A stretch of 64,000 nucleotides of DNA from Auritidibacter sp. Marseille-P8566 (GCA_945895375.1 CAMDEE010000001.1:218248-282247), one strand, 5' to 3'; shown: positions 29,475 to 39,655, counted from the first letter of the stretch. Made by a program: numbers and translations. The notes: a model not told the origin generated them from the sequence alone.

Positions 29475-31001
29475 TTGCTTCGTGGAGATGGACTACTAAA
29501 TCACGATTTGCTACCCGATGAAAAAGGGCCGCAAGATCAGTGTGGTGTATTTGGAGTATGGGCACCTGGGGAAGAAGTAGCTAAGCTCACATACTTTGGT
29601 CTTTACTCACTCCAGCACAGAGGGCAAGAATCTGCAGGTATCGCAACCTCTGATGGCAAGAAGATTCTTGTTTATAAAGACATGGGTCTGGTCTCTCAAG
29701 TTTTTTCTGAATCATCCCTTGAATCTCTAGTTGGACATATTGCTGTTGGGCACAACAGATACTCAACCACAGGTGCATCATCATGGCGCAATGCTCAACC
29801 AACTCTTGGTAGAACTGCTTCAGGAACTGTTGCTCTTGGACACAATGGAAACCTGACTAACACATCAGATCTTCTTGAACTACTGAAGGTTAAGTATCCA
29901 GATCAAACAGAAAATGAAATCACCGGTGGTAACACAACAGACACCGCAGTGCTAACAGCCCTTCTTGCAGGAGACATGGATCACACTCTTGAGTCAACTG
30001 CTCTTGAACTACTTCCTAAAGTCAAGGGTGCTTTCTGCTTAGTCTTCATGGACGAGACAACACTTTATGCAGCACGTGACCCTCAAGGCGTTAGACCTCT
30101 TGTTCTAGGAAGACTCGAGCGAGGTTGGGTTGTTGCCTCTGAAACAGCTGCACTGGACATAGTTGGTGCAAGCTATGTGAGAGAAATTGAGCCAGGCGAA
30201 CTAATTGCCATTGATGAGCATGGGCTTAGATCATCAAGGTTTGCTGAAACTAAAAGAGCAGGCTGTGTATTTGAGTATGTGTATCTAGCTAGACCTGACA
30301 CCACTATCAACGGCCGAGTTGTCTATGATGCCAGAGTCGAGATGGGTAAAACTTTAGCTAAAGAATATCCAGTTGAAGCAGACATGGTTATTCCAACACC
30401 TGAATCAGGAACTCCTGCAGCTATTGGCTATAGCCAAGAATCAGGCATTCCTTTCGGTCATGGCTTAGTAAAGAACGCATATGTTGGAAGAACGTTTATC
30501 CAACCTTCACAGACCATTCGTCAAAGAGGTATTCGCCTCAAGCTCAATCCTTTGAAAGAACAAATCAAGGGCAAGAGAATCATTGTTGTTGATGACTCAA
30601 TTGTTAGGGGTAATACTCAACGTGCACTTGTTGCAATGCTTCGTGAAGCAGGAGCACTAGAAATCCATGTAAGGATCTCTTCACCTCCGATTACTTGGCC
30701 TTGTTTCTATGGCATTGACTTTGCTACCCGTGCTGAACTGATTGCCACTGGTTTAGGCGTTGAAGAAGTTAGACAATCCATCGGTGCTGATTCTCTTGGC
30801 TATCTATCTAAGGATGGAATGGTTTCTTCAACTAACCAGCAAGAAAACCAACTCTGCACAGCTTGCTTCACTGGTAAGTATCCAATTGAGTTACCACCAG
30901 AAGACAGACTGGGTAAGAACCTACTTGAGAAAGCTCCTGCAGCTTGTGAACCAGGACCAGATAGTGAACTAGAGAAAATAGTGAAAGCAGCTAATGACTG
31001 A
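29475..31001 (+). CDS. purF: Amidophosphoribosyltransferase
   Basis: DQCGVFGVWAPGEEV, GLYSLQHRGQESAGI, VVDDSIVRGNT; TTG start. Confidence 0.95.
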   Translation: MLRGDGLLNHDLLPDEKGPQDQCGVFGVWAPGEEVAKLTYFGLYSLQHRGQESAGIATSDGKKILVYKDMGLVSQVFSESSLESLVGHIAVGHNRYSTTGASSWRNAQPTLGRTASGTVALGHNGNLTNTSDLLELLKVKYPDQTENEITGGNTTDTAVLTALLAGDMDHTLESTALELLPKVKGAFCLVFMDETTLYAARDPQGVRPLVLGRLERGWVVASETAALDIVGASYVREIEPGELIAIDEHGLRSSRFAETKRAGCVFEYVYLARPDTTINGRVVYDARVEMGKTLAKEYPVEADMVIPTPESGTPAAIGYSQESGIPFGHGLVKNAYVGRTFIQPSQTIRQRGIRLKLNPLKEQIKGKRIIVVDDSIVRGNTQRALVAMLREAGALEIHVRISSPPITWPCFYGIDFATRAELIATGLGVEEVRQSIGADSLGYLSKDGMVSSTNQQENQLCTACFTGKYPIELPPEDRLGKNLLEKAPAACEPGPDSELEKIVKAAND

Positions 31002-32094
31002 CGCCTATGCATCATCAGGTGTTGATACCCACGCTGGAGATCTAGCAGTTGAGTTGATGAAGAAATCTATCAAGTCAACACTTACTGAGAATGTTGTTGG
31101 CGGCTTTGGTGGCTTTGCTGGAATGTTTGATGTTTCATTTCTCAAGAACTTCGATAGACCGCTACTTGCTACCTCAACAGATGGAGTTGGCACCAAGGTT
31201 GCAATTGCGCAAGCCATTGACAAACATGACACTATTGGCCAAGACCTTGTTGGCATGGTGGTTGATGACATTGTTGTTGTCGGAGCTAAAAGCATGTTTA
31301 TGACCGACTACATTGCTACCGGCAAAGTAGTGCCAACAAGAATTGCTGACATCGTTTCAGGTATTGCTAAGGCATGTAAAGAAGTTGGTGTTTCACTTAT
31401 CGGCGGTGAAACGGCAGAGCACCCAGGACTTCTCAAGCCAGACGAATACGATGTTGCAGGAGCAGCAGTCGGAGCTGTTGAATACAGCAAACTTCTTGGA
31501 CCGCACAAAGTTCAGGTAGGGGATGTTGTTCTAGGTATGGAATCAAGCGGTCTTCATTCAAATGGCTACTCACTAGTTCGCAAGATCATCAGTGACAGCA
31601 AGCTTGATTACAACAAGACAGTTCAAGAGTTCGGAAACCTATCTCTTGGTGAAGTTTTACTTGAACCAACCAAGCTATACACAGGCATCCTCAATAACCT
31701 GCTTGAAAGCGACCTAGGCTCATCGGTAAAAGCCATGAGTCATATCACCGGTGGTGGTATCGGAGCAAACCTTGCTCGAGTACTACCTAAGAACACAACC
31801 CTAGATGTTGATAGAAGTTCATGGAAGCCATTAGATGTCTTCCAAGTGTTAACCCGATGGGGCAACCTAACACTTGAACAAGTTGAATCAACCTGGAACC
31901 TAGGTCTAGGTTTCGCAGTGATTGTGAAATCAGATCAGGCGACTAGCATTCAGCAACAACTCATGGCAGCAGGAGTGAAGACCTGGCAACTAGGAACAGT
32001 CGAATCAAATGACTGCAGCCTAGAAGGATATATCCAAGGTGCTAAGGGTGTTGACGGGGGAGCTGTAAGGCTAGTTGGAAACTATAAAGCCTAG
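30994..32094 (+). CDS. purM: Phosphoribosylformylglycinamidine cyclo-ligase
   Basis: YASSGVDTHAGD, GGFGGFAGMFD, GLHSNGYSLVRK. Confidence 0.95.
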   Translation: MTDAYASSGVDTHAGDLAVELMKKSIKSTLTENVVGGFGGFAGMFDVSFLKNFDRPLLATSTDGVGTKVAIAQAIDKHDTIGQDLVGMVVDDIVVVGAKSMFMTDYIATGKVVPTRIADIVSGIAKACKEVGVSLIGGETAEHPGLLKPDEYDVAGAAVGAVEYSKLLGPHKVQVGDVVLGMESSGLHSNGYSLVRKIISDSKLDYNKTVQEFGNLSLGEVLLEPTKLYTGILNNLLESDLGSSVKAMSHITGGGIGANLARVLPKNTTLDVDRSSWKPLDVFQVLTRWGNLTLEQVESTWNLGLGFAVIVKSDQATSIQQQLMAAGVKTWQLGTVESNDCSLEGYIQGAKGVDGGAVRLVGNYKA

Positions 32095-32309
32095 GCTTTA
32101 GAAGAATCGTCAGAGTCAGATTCTGGGTTAGTTTCGACTTCTGCAGTCTCATCCTCGGGGTATAGATCAGCCCACTTGTCTTCATACTCTTGTTCGTCTG
32201 AAGTAGTGCCTAATTCAGCCTGTAGGGCAGTCAGGTCTGTGTTCGGGCTGAAATACTTCAGCTCACGAGCGACCTTGGTGTTCTTCGCTTTTTGACGGCC
32301 ACGACCCAT
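32091..32309 (-). CDS. DUF3073-type small protein
   Basis: MGRGRQKAKNTKVARELKYFSPNTDLTALQAEL. Confidence 0.82.
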   Translation of the reverse strand: MGRGRQKAKNTKVARELKYFSPNTDLTALQAELGTTSDEQEYEDKWADLYPEDETAEVETNPESDSDDSSKA

Positions 32310-32373
32310 GTCGAGACCCCCTCTTTTATGCTTGGCCGAGCTAAATGCGCTCAGGATACGGTAAATCTGCCAC

Positions 32374-32751
32374 CTAGTATATCAGGGTTGAGCCTAGTAA
32401 GAGCCCAAACCAAGCGGCTGTGGAGGAGAAAATCACTGTTACAACCGTGTATAGGGTCGCAGCTAGAGGCCTGTCCTTAGCCACCAACTGAACAGCCCCA
32501 GCAGCCCAAGAACTAAAGGTAGAGAGCCCTCCGGCTAGGCCTACGACCAGAATGGCAACCCAGGTAACATCCTCGGCGAAGGAGGTAACTGCCCAGCCTG
32601 CAAAGAATGAGGCAACTACGTTCCCAATAAGAATGCCCCATGGCCAATAGCCGCTGAACTTACTGATAGCAACTCTGAGCATGGATCCAAGCCCTCCGGC
32701 TACAAATACGCCAAGCAAGATCATCGGGTTGAATACTTCAGCGATACTCAT
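32374..32751 (-). CDS. crcB: Fluoride channel CrcB/Fluc
   Basis: GGLGSMLRVAISKF, WGILIGNVVASFFAGW, GLAGGLSTFSSW. Confidence 0.88.
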   Translation of the reverse strand: MSIAEVFNPMILLGVFVAGGLGSMLRVAISKFSGYWPWGILIGNVVASFFAGWAVTSFAEDVTWVAILVVGLAGGLSTFSSWAAGAVQLVAKDRPLAATLYTVVTVIFSSTAAWFGLLLGSTLIY

Positions 32752-33149
32752 TCAACACCCGCCTTTGCTTTGCCAATTCGAACTCCTGCTGCAAAAGCTA
32801 GGAAACCAAGAGCAAACATCACAGCTGTTAGAGGAAGAGTTGCCTGCTGATATAAGAACAGAGCAACACCAGACATAGTTGTGAAACCACCGGCAAAACC
32901 TGAACCCCAGAAGGCCTTACTCTCATCGGATGCAAAACGTGGGTGGAAAGAAACCAAGCCTAGAAAGAAAGCTCCAGCCACATTCACAAGAAAGAGAGAA
33001 AGCGTTCCAGCAAGAGCGGAACCTAAGGTTAGCTCTAAGCCACCGCCGAGTAGATATCTTGAAATTGAACCAAGTCCACCACCAAGGAAGATCAAGAGCC
33101 ACTCATTCTTAATGAGAGACGCCCCTTGGCCAGCCTGGGATATGGACAT
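32748..33149 (-). CDS. crcB: Fluoride channel CrcB/Fluc (second subunit)
   Basis: GGGLGSISRYLLGG, LFLVNVAGAFFLGL, GFAGGFTTMSGV. Confidence 0.86.
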   Translation of the reverse strand: MSISQAGQGASLIKNEWLLIFLGGGLGSISRYLLGGGLELTLGSALAGTLSLFLVNVAGAFFLGLVSFHPRFASDESKAFWGSGFAGGFTTMSGVALFLYQQATLPLTAVMFALGFLAFAAGVRIGKAKAGVE

Positions 33150-33151
33150 TG

Positions 33152-34753
33152 CTACTTCTTGACAGGTTCGCCGTGTTGACGGCTGGAGAGTCTAAAGGTT
33201 GCAGCAAAACCTAGAAGAAGGAAGATACCTGCAGCAAGTGCTGACCACTTAGTTCCATCGGTGAAGGCATCCTTAGAGGCTTGGATGAAACTCTCTGGAA
33301 CACCACCGGCTACCATGCTAGGAATATTTCCACCAGCTGATTCAACAACTGATGTTGCGAACCCATCGGCAAGGCTCTCAGGCATACCTAGCTGCTCTAA
33401 CTTGGCTAGCAAGCTTGACTGCAGCTGAGCGAACAGAATCGTTCCCAAAACAGCTATACCTAGGGCAGATCCAATCTGACGGACAGTGCTTTGAGAACCA
33501 GAGCCTTGACCAATCTTGTCCATAGGAACATCAACCATGATTACTCCGGTTAGCTGGGCTGTTGCTAAACCAATGCCGATTCCATATAGGAACAAGGCAG
33601 GAGCCAGAGGCCACCAACCAACCTGATCATTCGCAAACAGAGCCACAGCAATAACCCCGACAAGCTCTAGACCAACACCGATGCGAACAGCCAGCGCTGG
33701 TGCAAGCTTGCCACTCATAGCTCCACCAATAGCAGAAGCTAGGAATGCACCACCGGCTAGCCAAAGCAGCACAAGTCCTGAATCAATTGGCGATAACCCA
33801 ATTACGTTCTGCAGCCATAGTGGAATTGCAAAAAGAATTCCAAACTCACCCATGGAAATAATCAAGGCGGCGAGGGAACCATTTCTAAATGATGAAATGC
33901 GGAAAAGATTTAGATCTAGCAGAACAGGCTTGTGAGCCTTCTCTCTTTTGGTTTCCCAAAGGACAAAGGCGATACCAAACAAAACAGACAGAGCAAGAGC
34001 TACGGGAATAGGAGAAATTCCTGGGTTACCCCAAGACCAATCACCGATAGTGAATTCCTTGTTTACATTCCACCATCCGTAGTTACGACCTTCAATAAGA
34101 CCGAATACCAGAGTTAGGAATAGACCAACAGAAAGTATTGCTCCAAGCAAATCAGGGGCACCAGCTCGTTTAGCAACCTTGGATTCATTAACGAATAACA
34201 GAAGACCTGCAACAATTACAAGACCAATAGGCAGGTTGATACTAAAAGCTAAACGCCAACCTTCTTCACCAAAACTAGTCGCTAGCCAACCACCAAGAAC
34301 GGGACCAAGAGCAACCATTCCACCAATAGTTGAACCCCAAACAGCAAATGCGATGCCACGCTCTTTACCCTGGAAGTTTGCATTCACTAGAGACAGAGTT
34401 GTTGGTAGCACCATAGAGCCACCAAAGCCTTGAGCAATACGAGCAAGAATCAGTGTGCTGGCGTCAGTTGAATAACCAGCCCAAACAGAGGCAGCAACGA
34501 AGATAGCGATACCTATTACTAGTAGTCTTCGACGCCCAATGGTGTCAGCCAGAGATCCCCAGATCAGTAGCAGTGCAGCAAATACCAATACATAGCTCTC
34601 ATTAACCCACTGAACTTCATTGCTTGAAAGGTTTAGGGCACGAATTAGCGAAGGGAAGATGGTGTTCACGATTGTGCCATCGACGATGACTATAGAGATA
34701 GCCATTGAAATGAAAACTAGGCCAATCCAGCGGAAACGAGCAAATACTGCCAT
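33152..34753 (-). CDS. MFS transporter (DHA2/EmrB-like)
   Basis: ~14 TM; VDGTIVNTIFPSL, GSLADTIGRRRLL, GFGGSMVLPTTLSL. Confidence 0.88.
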   Translation of the reverse strand: MAVFARFRWIGLVFISMAISIVIVDGTIVNTIFPSLIRALNLSSNEVQWVNESYVLVFAALLLIWGSLADTIGRRRLLVIGIAIFVAASVWAGYSTDASTLILARIAQGFGGSMVLPTTLSLVNANFQGKERGIAFAVWGSTIGGMVALGPVLGGWLATSFGEEGWRLAFSINLPIGLVIVAGLLLFVNESKVAKRAGAPDLLGAILSVGLFLTLVFGLIEGRNYGWWNVNKEFTIGDWSWGNPGISPIPVALALSVLFGIAFVLWETKREKAHKPVLLDLNLFRISSFRNGSLAALIISMGEFGILFAIPLWLQNVIGLSPIDSGLVLLWLAGGAFLASAIGGAMSGKLAPALAVRIGVGLELVGVIAVALFANDQVGWWPLAPALFLYGIGIGLATAQLTGVIMVDVPMDKIGQGSGSQSTVRQIGSALGIAVLGTILFAQLQSSLLAKLEQLGMPESLADGFATSVVESAGGNIPSMVAGGVPESFIQASKDAFTDGTKWSALAAGIFLLLGFAATFRLSSRQHGEPVKK

Positions 34754-34854
34754 GAGAGATACTTTCTGTTTGTGTATCCAACCTAATCTCGGCTGAACGG
34801 GTTAAGCCTAGTCCTGTGGCCTTGATAGCCTTTACTAATGCGCAAGGGTAAGTC

Positions 34855-35925
34855 GTGATCAAGTACTTAGGCTCAAAGCGCACCCTAGTAGGTGTTCTTG
34901 GAGCCATCGCCCAGGCCTCTAATGCCAAAACTGCTGTTGACCTCTTTACTGGAACAACCAGAGTAGCCCAAGAGTTCAAGAGATCAGGCCTTGACGTTAC
35001 AGCCAGTGATAGTGCTACCTATAGCGACATTCTCGCCAAATGTTACCTAGAAGCAGATGCCAACAAGGTTAACCTCCAAGAACTAGAGGAGAAGATTACT
35101 TACCTCAATAACCTCCCGGGTAAAAGCGGATACGTAACTAAAAACTTCTGTGAAGAAGCTCGATTCTTTCAACCAAAGAACGGCCAGAGAATCGATGCCA
35201 TACGGGAAGAACTTGAAGCTAACTTCAAAACCGATGAACACTTTCCTATCCTGCTTACCTCACTCATGCTGGCAGCCGACAGGGTTGATAGCACTACAGG
35301 TCAACACATGGCATATCTCAAGAACTGGTCACATAGATCTAAGCACGACCTAGAACTCTTAGTTCCAGAGCTAATACCCGGTACCGGCAAGAGTGTTCTC
35401 GGTTTGGCTGAAGATGTGATCGGTGAACTACCTGAAGTAGACCTTTTATATATGGACCCTCCATACAACCAACACCGATACTTCACTAACTATCACATTT
35501 GGGAAACTCTCGTTCGCTGGGATAACCCAGAACCATATGGTGTTGCCATGAAGAGAATTGATAGTAGATTGCCACATACGCACTCTGTCTTTAACAAAAG
35601 AAAAAAGATGCCACCAGCATTCAAAGATGTGATCACAAAAGCTAAAGCCAAGACACTTGTTGTTTCTTATAACAATGAGTCATGGGTTGAACCAATAGAT
35701 ATTGCAGAGGCACTATTGCAAAATCACGAGAGCGTTGCACTTCTAGAGTTTGATTATGTGCGATACATCGGTTCACAGATTGGTATCTATAACAAATCGG
35801 GAGCAAAGGTCGGATCTGTTGGAGAACGCAAAAATAAAGAATTGATTTTTATCGCGGGAGAAACTTCAAAAGTTGAAGCGATCGAAGATGTTGTGGCTGG
35901 ACGCGGGATTGAACCGCGGACCTAA
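34855..35925 (+). CDS. D12-class DNA adenine N6-methyltransferase (orphan)
   Basis: MIKYLGSKRTL, AVDLFTGTTRVAQEFK, LLYMDPPYNQHRY. Confidence 0.85.
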   Translation: MIKYLGSKRTLVGVLGAIAQASNAKTAVDLFTGTTRVAQEFKRSGLDVTASDSATYSDILAKCYLEADANKVNLQELEEKITYLNNLPGKSGYVTKNFCEEARFFQPKNGQRIDAIREELEANFKTDEHFPILLTSLMLAADRVDSTTGQHMAYLKNWSHRSKHDLELLVPELIPGTGKSVLGLAEDVIGELPEVDLLYMDPPYNQHRYFTNYHIWETLVRWDNPEPYGVAMKRIDSRLPHTHSVFNKRKKMPPAFKDVITKAKAKTLVVSYNNESWVEPIDIAEALLQNHESVALLEFDYVRYIGSQIGIYNKSGAKVGSVGERKNKELIFIAGETSKVEAIEDVVAGRGIEPRT

Positions 35926-35966
35926 CGATTTTCAGTCGTTCGCTCTACCAACTGAGCTATCCAGCC
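35894..35966 (-). tRNA. tRNA-Phe (GAA)
   Basis: Minus strand GGCTGGATAGCTCAGTTGGTAGAGCGAACGACTGAAAATCGTTAGGTCCGCGGTTCAATCCCGCGTCCAGCCA. Confidence 0.95.
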
Positions 35967-36008
35967 TCAACCAAGACCAAGTCTTCGGCTGAGCGATTTA
36001 CATCGCAG

Positions 36009-36082
36009 CGATCCTGACGGGACTTGAACCCGCGACCTCCGCCGTGACAGGGCGGCGCGCTAACCAACTGCGCTACAGGACC
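36009..36082 (-). tRNA. tRNA-Asp (GTC)
   Basis: Minus strand GGTCCTGTAGCGCAGTTGGTTAGCGCGCCGCCCTGTCACGGCGGAGGTCGCGGGTTCAAGTCCCGTCAGGATCG. Confidence 0.95.
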
Positions 36083-36107
36083 AGAAGTACTTTTTAGAAC
36101 TCATCGC

Positions 36108-36183
36108 TGGTGACCCCAACGGGATTCGAACCCGTGCTACTGCCGTGAAAGGGCAGCGTCCTAGGCCACTAAACGATGGGGCC
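36108..36183 (-). tRNA. tRNA-Glu (TTC), CCA encoded
   Basis: Minus strand GGCCCCATCGTTTAGTGGCCTAGGACGCTGCCCTTTCACGGCAGTAGCACGGGTTCGAATCCCGTTGGGGTCACCA. Confidence 0.95.
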
Positions 36184-36312
36184 GTCAAAGCGATGGAGCT
36201 TTAAAGCACCAAGGGCAAGGCTACTTGCTAAGGGTAGGTTTTGGCAACCTGAGAAAAGGTCAAAACGGTGTTAGTTTAGGAATAACGCAATGTATAAGGG
36301 AGGTGGCTGGAC

Positions 36313-37509
36313 TTGAAAAGCTTACGTTCACGCTCGCTAGCCCTTTTAGTCATTGCAGGGGTCCTTTTTAGCGGGTTTACCATCCAGCAAGCCATGGCTG
36401 TTCCTAACTACCCCTCAGAGCAGGAAGTAAAGGACGCTCAGAAGAGCGTAGCCAAAAAGAAGGCCATGATCACCCGAATCCAGGGCATCATCGTTGACCT
36501 ATCTATTGAGCAGGCTGACCTAGAGCGTAAAGCCATGCTAAAGGCTGAGAAATACAACCAAGCAAGGGCTGAAGTAGAGGAAGTAGCGGCCAAGGTTGAC
36601 CTTCTTCAGACCAAAGTCAACGCTGCCAAGGCTGAGGCCGAACAAGCCCAGAAACAACTAGCCCAGATTGCCAGTCAAATGTGGCGAGACGGAGCTGCGG
36701 GAACCTCACTGAATCTATTTCTGAATTCAGACAACGCGGGCAACCTCTTATATCAGCTTGGTGCTCAAGAAAAGATTGCTCAATCAAGCGATCAGATTTA
36801 CAAGTCTGCTATTCAAAGGCAGCAGTATGCCAAATCTCTTACTGATCAACTAAAGGAAGCTGAAGAAGAGCTGGCGGCCAAGGCAGCGGTTGCTAAAGCA
36901 GCTTTGATTGATGCTAGAAACGCTGCAAATACTCTGCAGGCAAAAGTCGATGAGCAAAAAGCCATCAACGCAACACTTAGAACTCAACTTGCATCATTGG
37001 AACGCATTTCAGACACTTTGATGAGGCAGAGGATCCAAGGCCTCATCGATGAAGCAAGGCAGAACAGTTTGCCAGGACCTATCGATGCACCGAGTCTTTA
37101 CGAAGTTGGGGCACCTAACACCGCCAAAGTTGAAACAGCAATTAACTTTGCATCACAGCAACTCGGTGAACGATACGTTCTCGGCGGTAGAGGACCCAAC
37201 GTCTGGGACTGCTCTGGAATCACAAAGGTAAGTTACGAAGTAGCAGGAACCTACATCGGCACACATTCAGCAACCAACCAGTTCTATAACATGGCTGCTA
37301 AGCGCAGACTTATTCCTATCAAGGAAGCAGTTCGTGGAGATCTGATGTGGTACTCATACACAGATAACTTCAATGGTGATAAGTATCACGTTGTTATGTA
37401 TCTAGGTAATGGCATGATGCTGGAAGCGCCTAATCCAAACAGAACGGTACGCATTGTTCCTCTTCGTTACGGTGACTTATTCCGCTATGCCGGACGCCCT
37501 ACCCCATAA
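36313..37509 (+). CDS. Secreted NlpC/P60 peptidoglycan hydrolase with coiled coil
   Basis: Signal peptide, coiled coil, VWDCSGITKVSYE catalytic Cys, KYHVVMYLG His; TTG start. Confidence 0.88.
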   Translation: MKSLRSRSLALLVIAGVLFSGFTIQQAMAVPNYPSEQEVKDAQKSVAKKKAMITRIQGIIVDLSIEQADLERKAMLKAEKYNQARAEVEEVAAKVDLLQTKVNAAKAEAEQAQKQLAQIASQMWRDGAAGTSLNLFLNSDNAGNLLYQLGAQEKIAQSSDQIYKSAIQRQQYAKSLTDQLKEAEEELAAKAAVAKAALIDARNAANTLQAKVDEQKAINATLRTQLASLERISDTLMRQRIQGLIDEARQNSLPGPIDAPSLYEVGAPNTAKVETAINFASQQLGERYVLGGRGPNVWDCSGITKVSYEVAGTYIGTHSATNQFYNMAAKRRLIPIKEAVRGDLMWYSYTDNFNGDKYHVVMYLGNGMMLEAPNPNRTVRIVPLRYGDLFRYAGRPTP

Positions 37510-37543
37510 CTTAGACTTGTTATTCAACCTAAGGAGGTAGCAG

Positions 37544-38728
37544 ATGACTGAAGTACGTCAAGTAAAACCTGCTACTGAGGGATGGGAGCAGAAGAAAGAC
37601 GCTTCCGGAAGACCAGTACTTGAGTTTGAAGCGAAGCCTAGAAAAGTCCAACCACCAGTTCATTTGGTTGATATGTCTAAAGAGGAACTAACTGCTAAAG
37701 CTAAAGAATTAGGCGTACCAGGATTTAGAGTGAAGCAAATTGCTAAGCACTACTTCACTCACTACACAGCAAACCCTGAAGATATGACTGATCTTCCTCA
37801 AGAAGGCAGAGCAGAACTCGTTGGGGTGTTCCTACCAAAACTTCTAACCGAAGTGAAGAGACTTCAAACCGATAATGGTGACACCATCAAGTTCCTATGG
37901 AGACTATTTGATGGCGCTTTAGTTGAGTCTGTTCTTATGCGCTATCCAGGTCGAATCACTCTTTGTGTTTCATCTCAAGCTGGTTGCGGAATGGCTTGTC
38001 CATTCTGTGCAACAGGTCAAGCAGGTCTTACTCGTAACATGACAGCTGCTGAGATAGTTGATCAGATTGTTCAAGCCAATGCTGTTATTGCAGCAGGTGG
38101 TTTAGGTGGTAAGAAAGCTACTGAGCACGAAGAACGAGTGGGCAACATCGTCTTCATGGGTATGGGTGAACCACTGGCTAACTACAACAGACTGATGACA
38201 GCAGTTAGAACCATGGTTGCTAAAGCCCCAGAGGGTTTAGGCATGTCTGCTCGAAACATCACAGTTTCAACCGTTGGTTTAGTGCCAGCAATTCAAAAAC
38301 TTACTAAAGAAGAAATACCTGTGACCTTCGCCCTATCGCTTCATGCACCAGATGACCAACTTAGAGATGAACTTATTCCAGTGAACTCAAGATGGAAAGT
38401 TGACGAAGCACTTGATGCCGCCAGAGCATACTTCGAAGAAACAGGTCGTCGAGTTTCCATTGAGTATGCACTTATCAAAGACATGAACGATCACCAGTGG
38501 CGAGCAGAGCTATTAGCTCAGAAGCTAAACGCTAGAGGCAAGGGTTGGGTTCACGTTAATCCAATTCCGCTTAACCCAACACCAGGTTCTATCTGGACAG
38601 CTTCAACACCTGAGGCAACCAGAGTCTTTATTAGCACCCTAGAAAAAGCAGGTATCACCACAACTCTTAGAGACACAAGAGGCAAAGAGATTGATGGAGC
38701 TTGTGGGCAGTTGGCGGCAGCTGAATGA
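37544..38728 (+). CDS. rlmN: 23S rRNA (adenine2503-C2)/tRNA methyltransferase RlmN
   Basis: Radical SAM CGMACPFCATGQAGLTRN; FMGMGEPLANY. Confidence 0.95.
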   Translation: MTEVRQVKPATEGWEQKKDASGRPVLEFEAKPRKVQPPVHLVDMSKEELTAKAKELGVPGFRVKQIAKHYFTHYTANPEDMTDLPQEGRAELVGVFLPKLLTEVKRLQTDNGDTIKFLWRLFDGALVESVLMRYPGRITLCVSSQAGCGMACPFCATGQAGLTRNMTAAEIVDQIVQANAVIAAGGLGGKKATEHEERVGNIVFMGMGEPLANYNRLMTAVRTMVAKAPEGLGMSARNITVSTVGLVPAIQKLTKEEIPVTFALSLHAPDDQLRDELIPVNSRWKVDEALDAARAYFEETGRRVSIEYALIKDMNDHQWRAELLAQKLNARGKGWVHVNPIPLNPTPGSIWTASTPEATRVFISTLEKAGITTTLRDTRGKEIDGACGQLAAAE

Positions 38729-39459
38729 GTGACATTCAAGTCCTCCCCGATGGAACCAGAATTATCTGGGCACCGATTCAAAGACCAAAACCGTTTGCAT
38801 TTGTGACCCAGGTCACAGGTGAACTACTTATAACCTTCGGTGTTGTCCTGATGCTTTTTGTTGGATACAAAACGTTGCTCCAAGACTCCTTAGTTGGCTC
38901 CTCACAGTCTGACTATGCGGCTAACTTCGAGAATAAGGATGGCTTCGTCCCGCTCGATCAAGTTTCTCAAGAGGCAGATATTTTTGGACGCATGTATGTT
39001 CCTAGATTTGGCGAGCAGTGGACTCGTCTTATTGCTGAAGGTACCAGGTGGTATCCAGTGCTGAATGAGATCGGCATTGGTCGTTACTCAAGATCGGAAA
39101 TGCCTGGTGAAGTAGGTAACTTTGCTGTTGCAGCTCACCGAGGTGGTTTTGGTGGAGCATTCAGAGACATAGACAAACTAGTAACGGGGGATCGTGTTTA
39201 CATCGAAACTAAAGATACTTGGTTTATCTATACATTTTTAGAAACAGAGGTAGTCAAGCCCTACGAGGTTGGAGTAATTGATTCAGTTCCTGAAAAACTT
39301 GATGTTGCTGTTGTAGGTGGTCGGTATCTGACCATGACAAGCTGCACACCTATCTTCATCAACACCGACAGAATCATTTCTTGGTTTGAACTTGAGAGAG
39401 AGCAGCCACGTTCAGCGGGCATGCCATACGATCTCAAAGTAGTGATTGGATCTCGATAA
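38725..39459 (+). CDS. Class E-like sortase
   Basis: N-terminal TM; AVAAHRGGFGGAF, LTMTSCTP, NTDRIISW supply His, Cys and Arg. Confidence 0.88.
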   Translation: MSDIQVLPDGTRIIWAPIQRPKPFAFVTQVTGELLITFGVVLMLFVGYKTLLQDSLVGSSQSDYAANFENKDGFVPLDQVSQEADIFGRMYVPRFGEQWTRLIAEGTRWYPVLNEIGIGRYSRSEMPGEVGNFAVAAHRGGFGGAFRDIDKLVTGDRVYIETKDTWFIYTFLETEVVKPYEVGVIDSVPEKLDVAVVGGRYLTMTSCTPIFINTDRIISWFELEREQPRSAGMPYDLKVVIGSR

Positions 39460-39614
39460 TGTATTCCTGGATTTGGAGGAACCTGCCTGGTAACAAATGG
39501 TTGAAGTTGACTCAAGCAGTCGTGCTTTTTGCAGCCTCGTTAACGCTGATGTATTTCTTTGTCTTTCCTTTCCTTGATGTAGTGGTTTTCCCTGAGACAG
39601 AGACAGAAATCTAG
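39459..39614 (+). CDS. Small membrane protein (51 aa) overlapping the sortase stop
   Basis: My translation: MYSWIWRNLPGNKWLKLTQAVVLFAASLTLMYFFVFPFLDVVVFPETETEI; TAATG-type coupling with the sortase stop. Confidence 0.65.
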   Translation: MYSWIWRNLPGNKWLKLTQAVVLFAASLTLMYFFVFPFLDVVVFPETETEI

Positions 39615-39655
39615 CCCCATTTCTCTTTATCTCTTTGTTTGTTTAGAGTTGTCCT

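Noticed and set aside
35894-36183. tRNA cluster with flanking MTase as a possible integrated mobile element
   Set aside because: No integrase, transposase, or direct repeat of a tRNA 3' end seen in the window.
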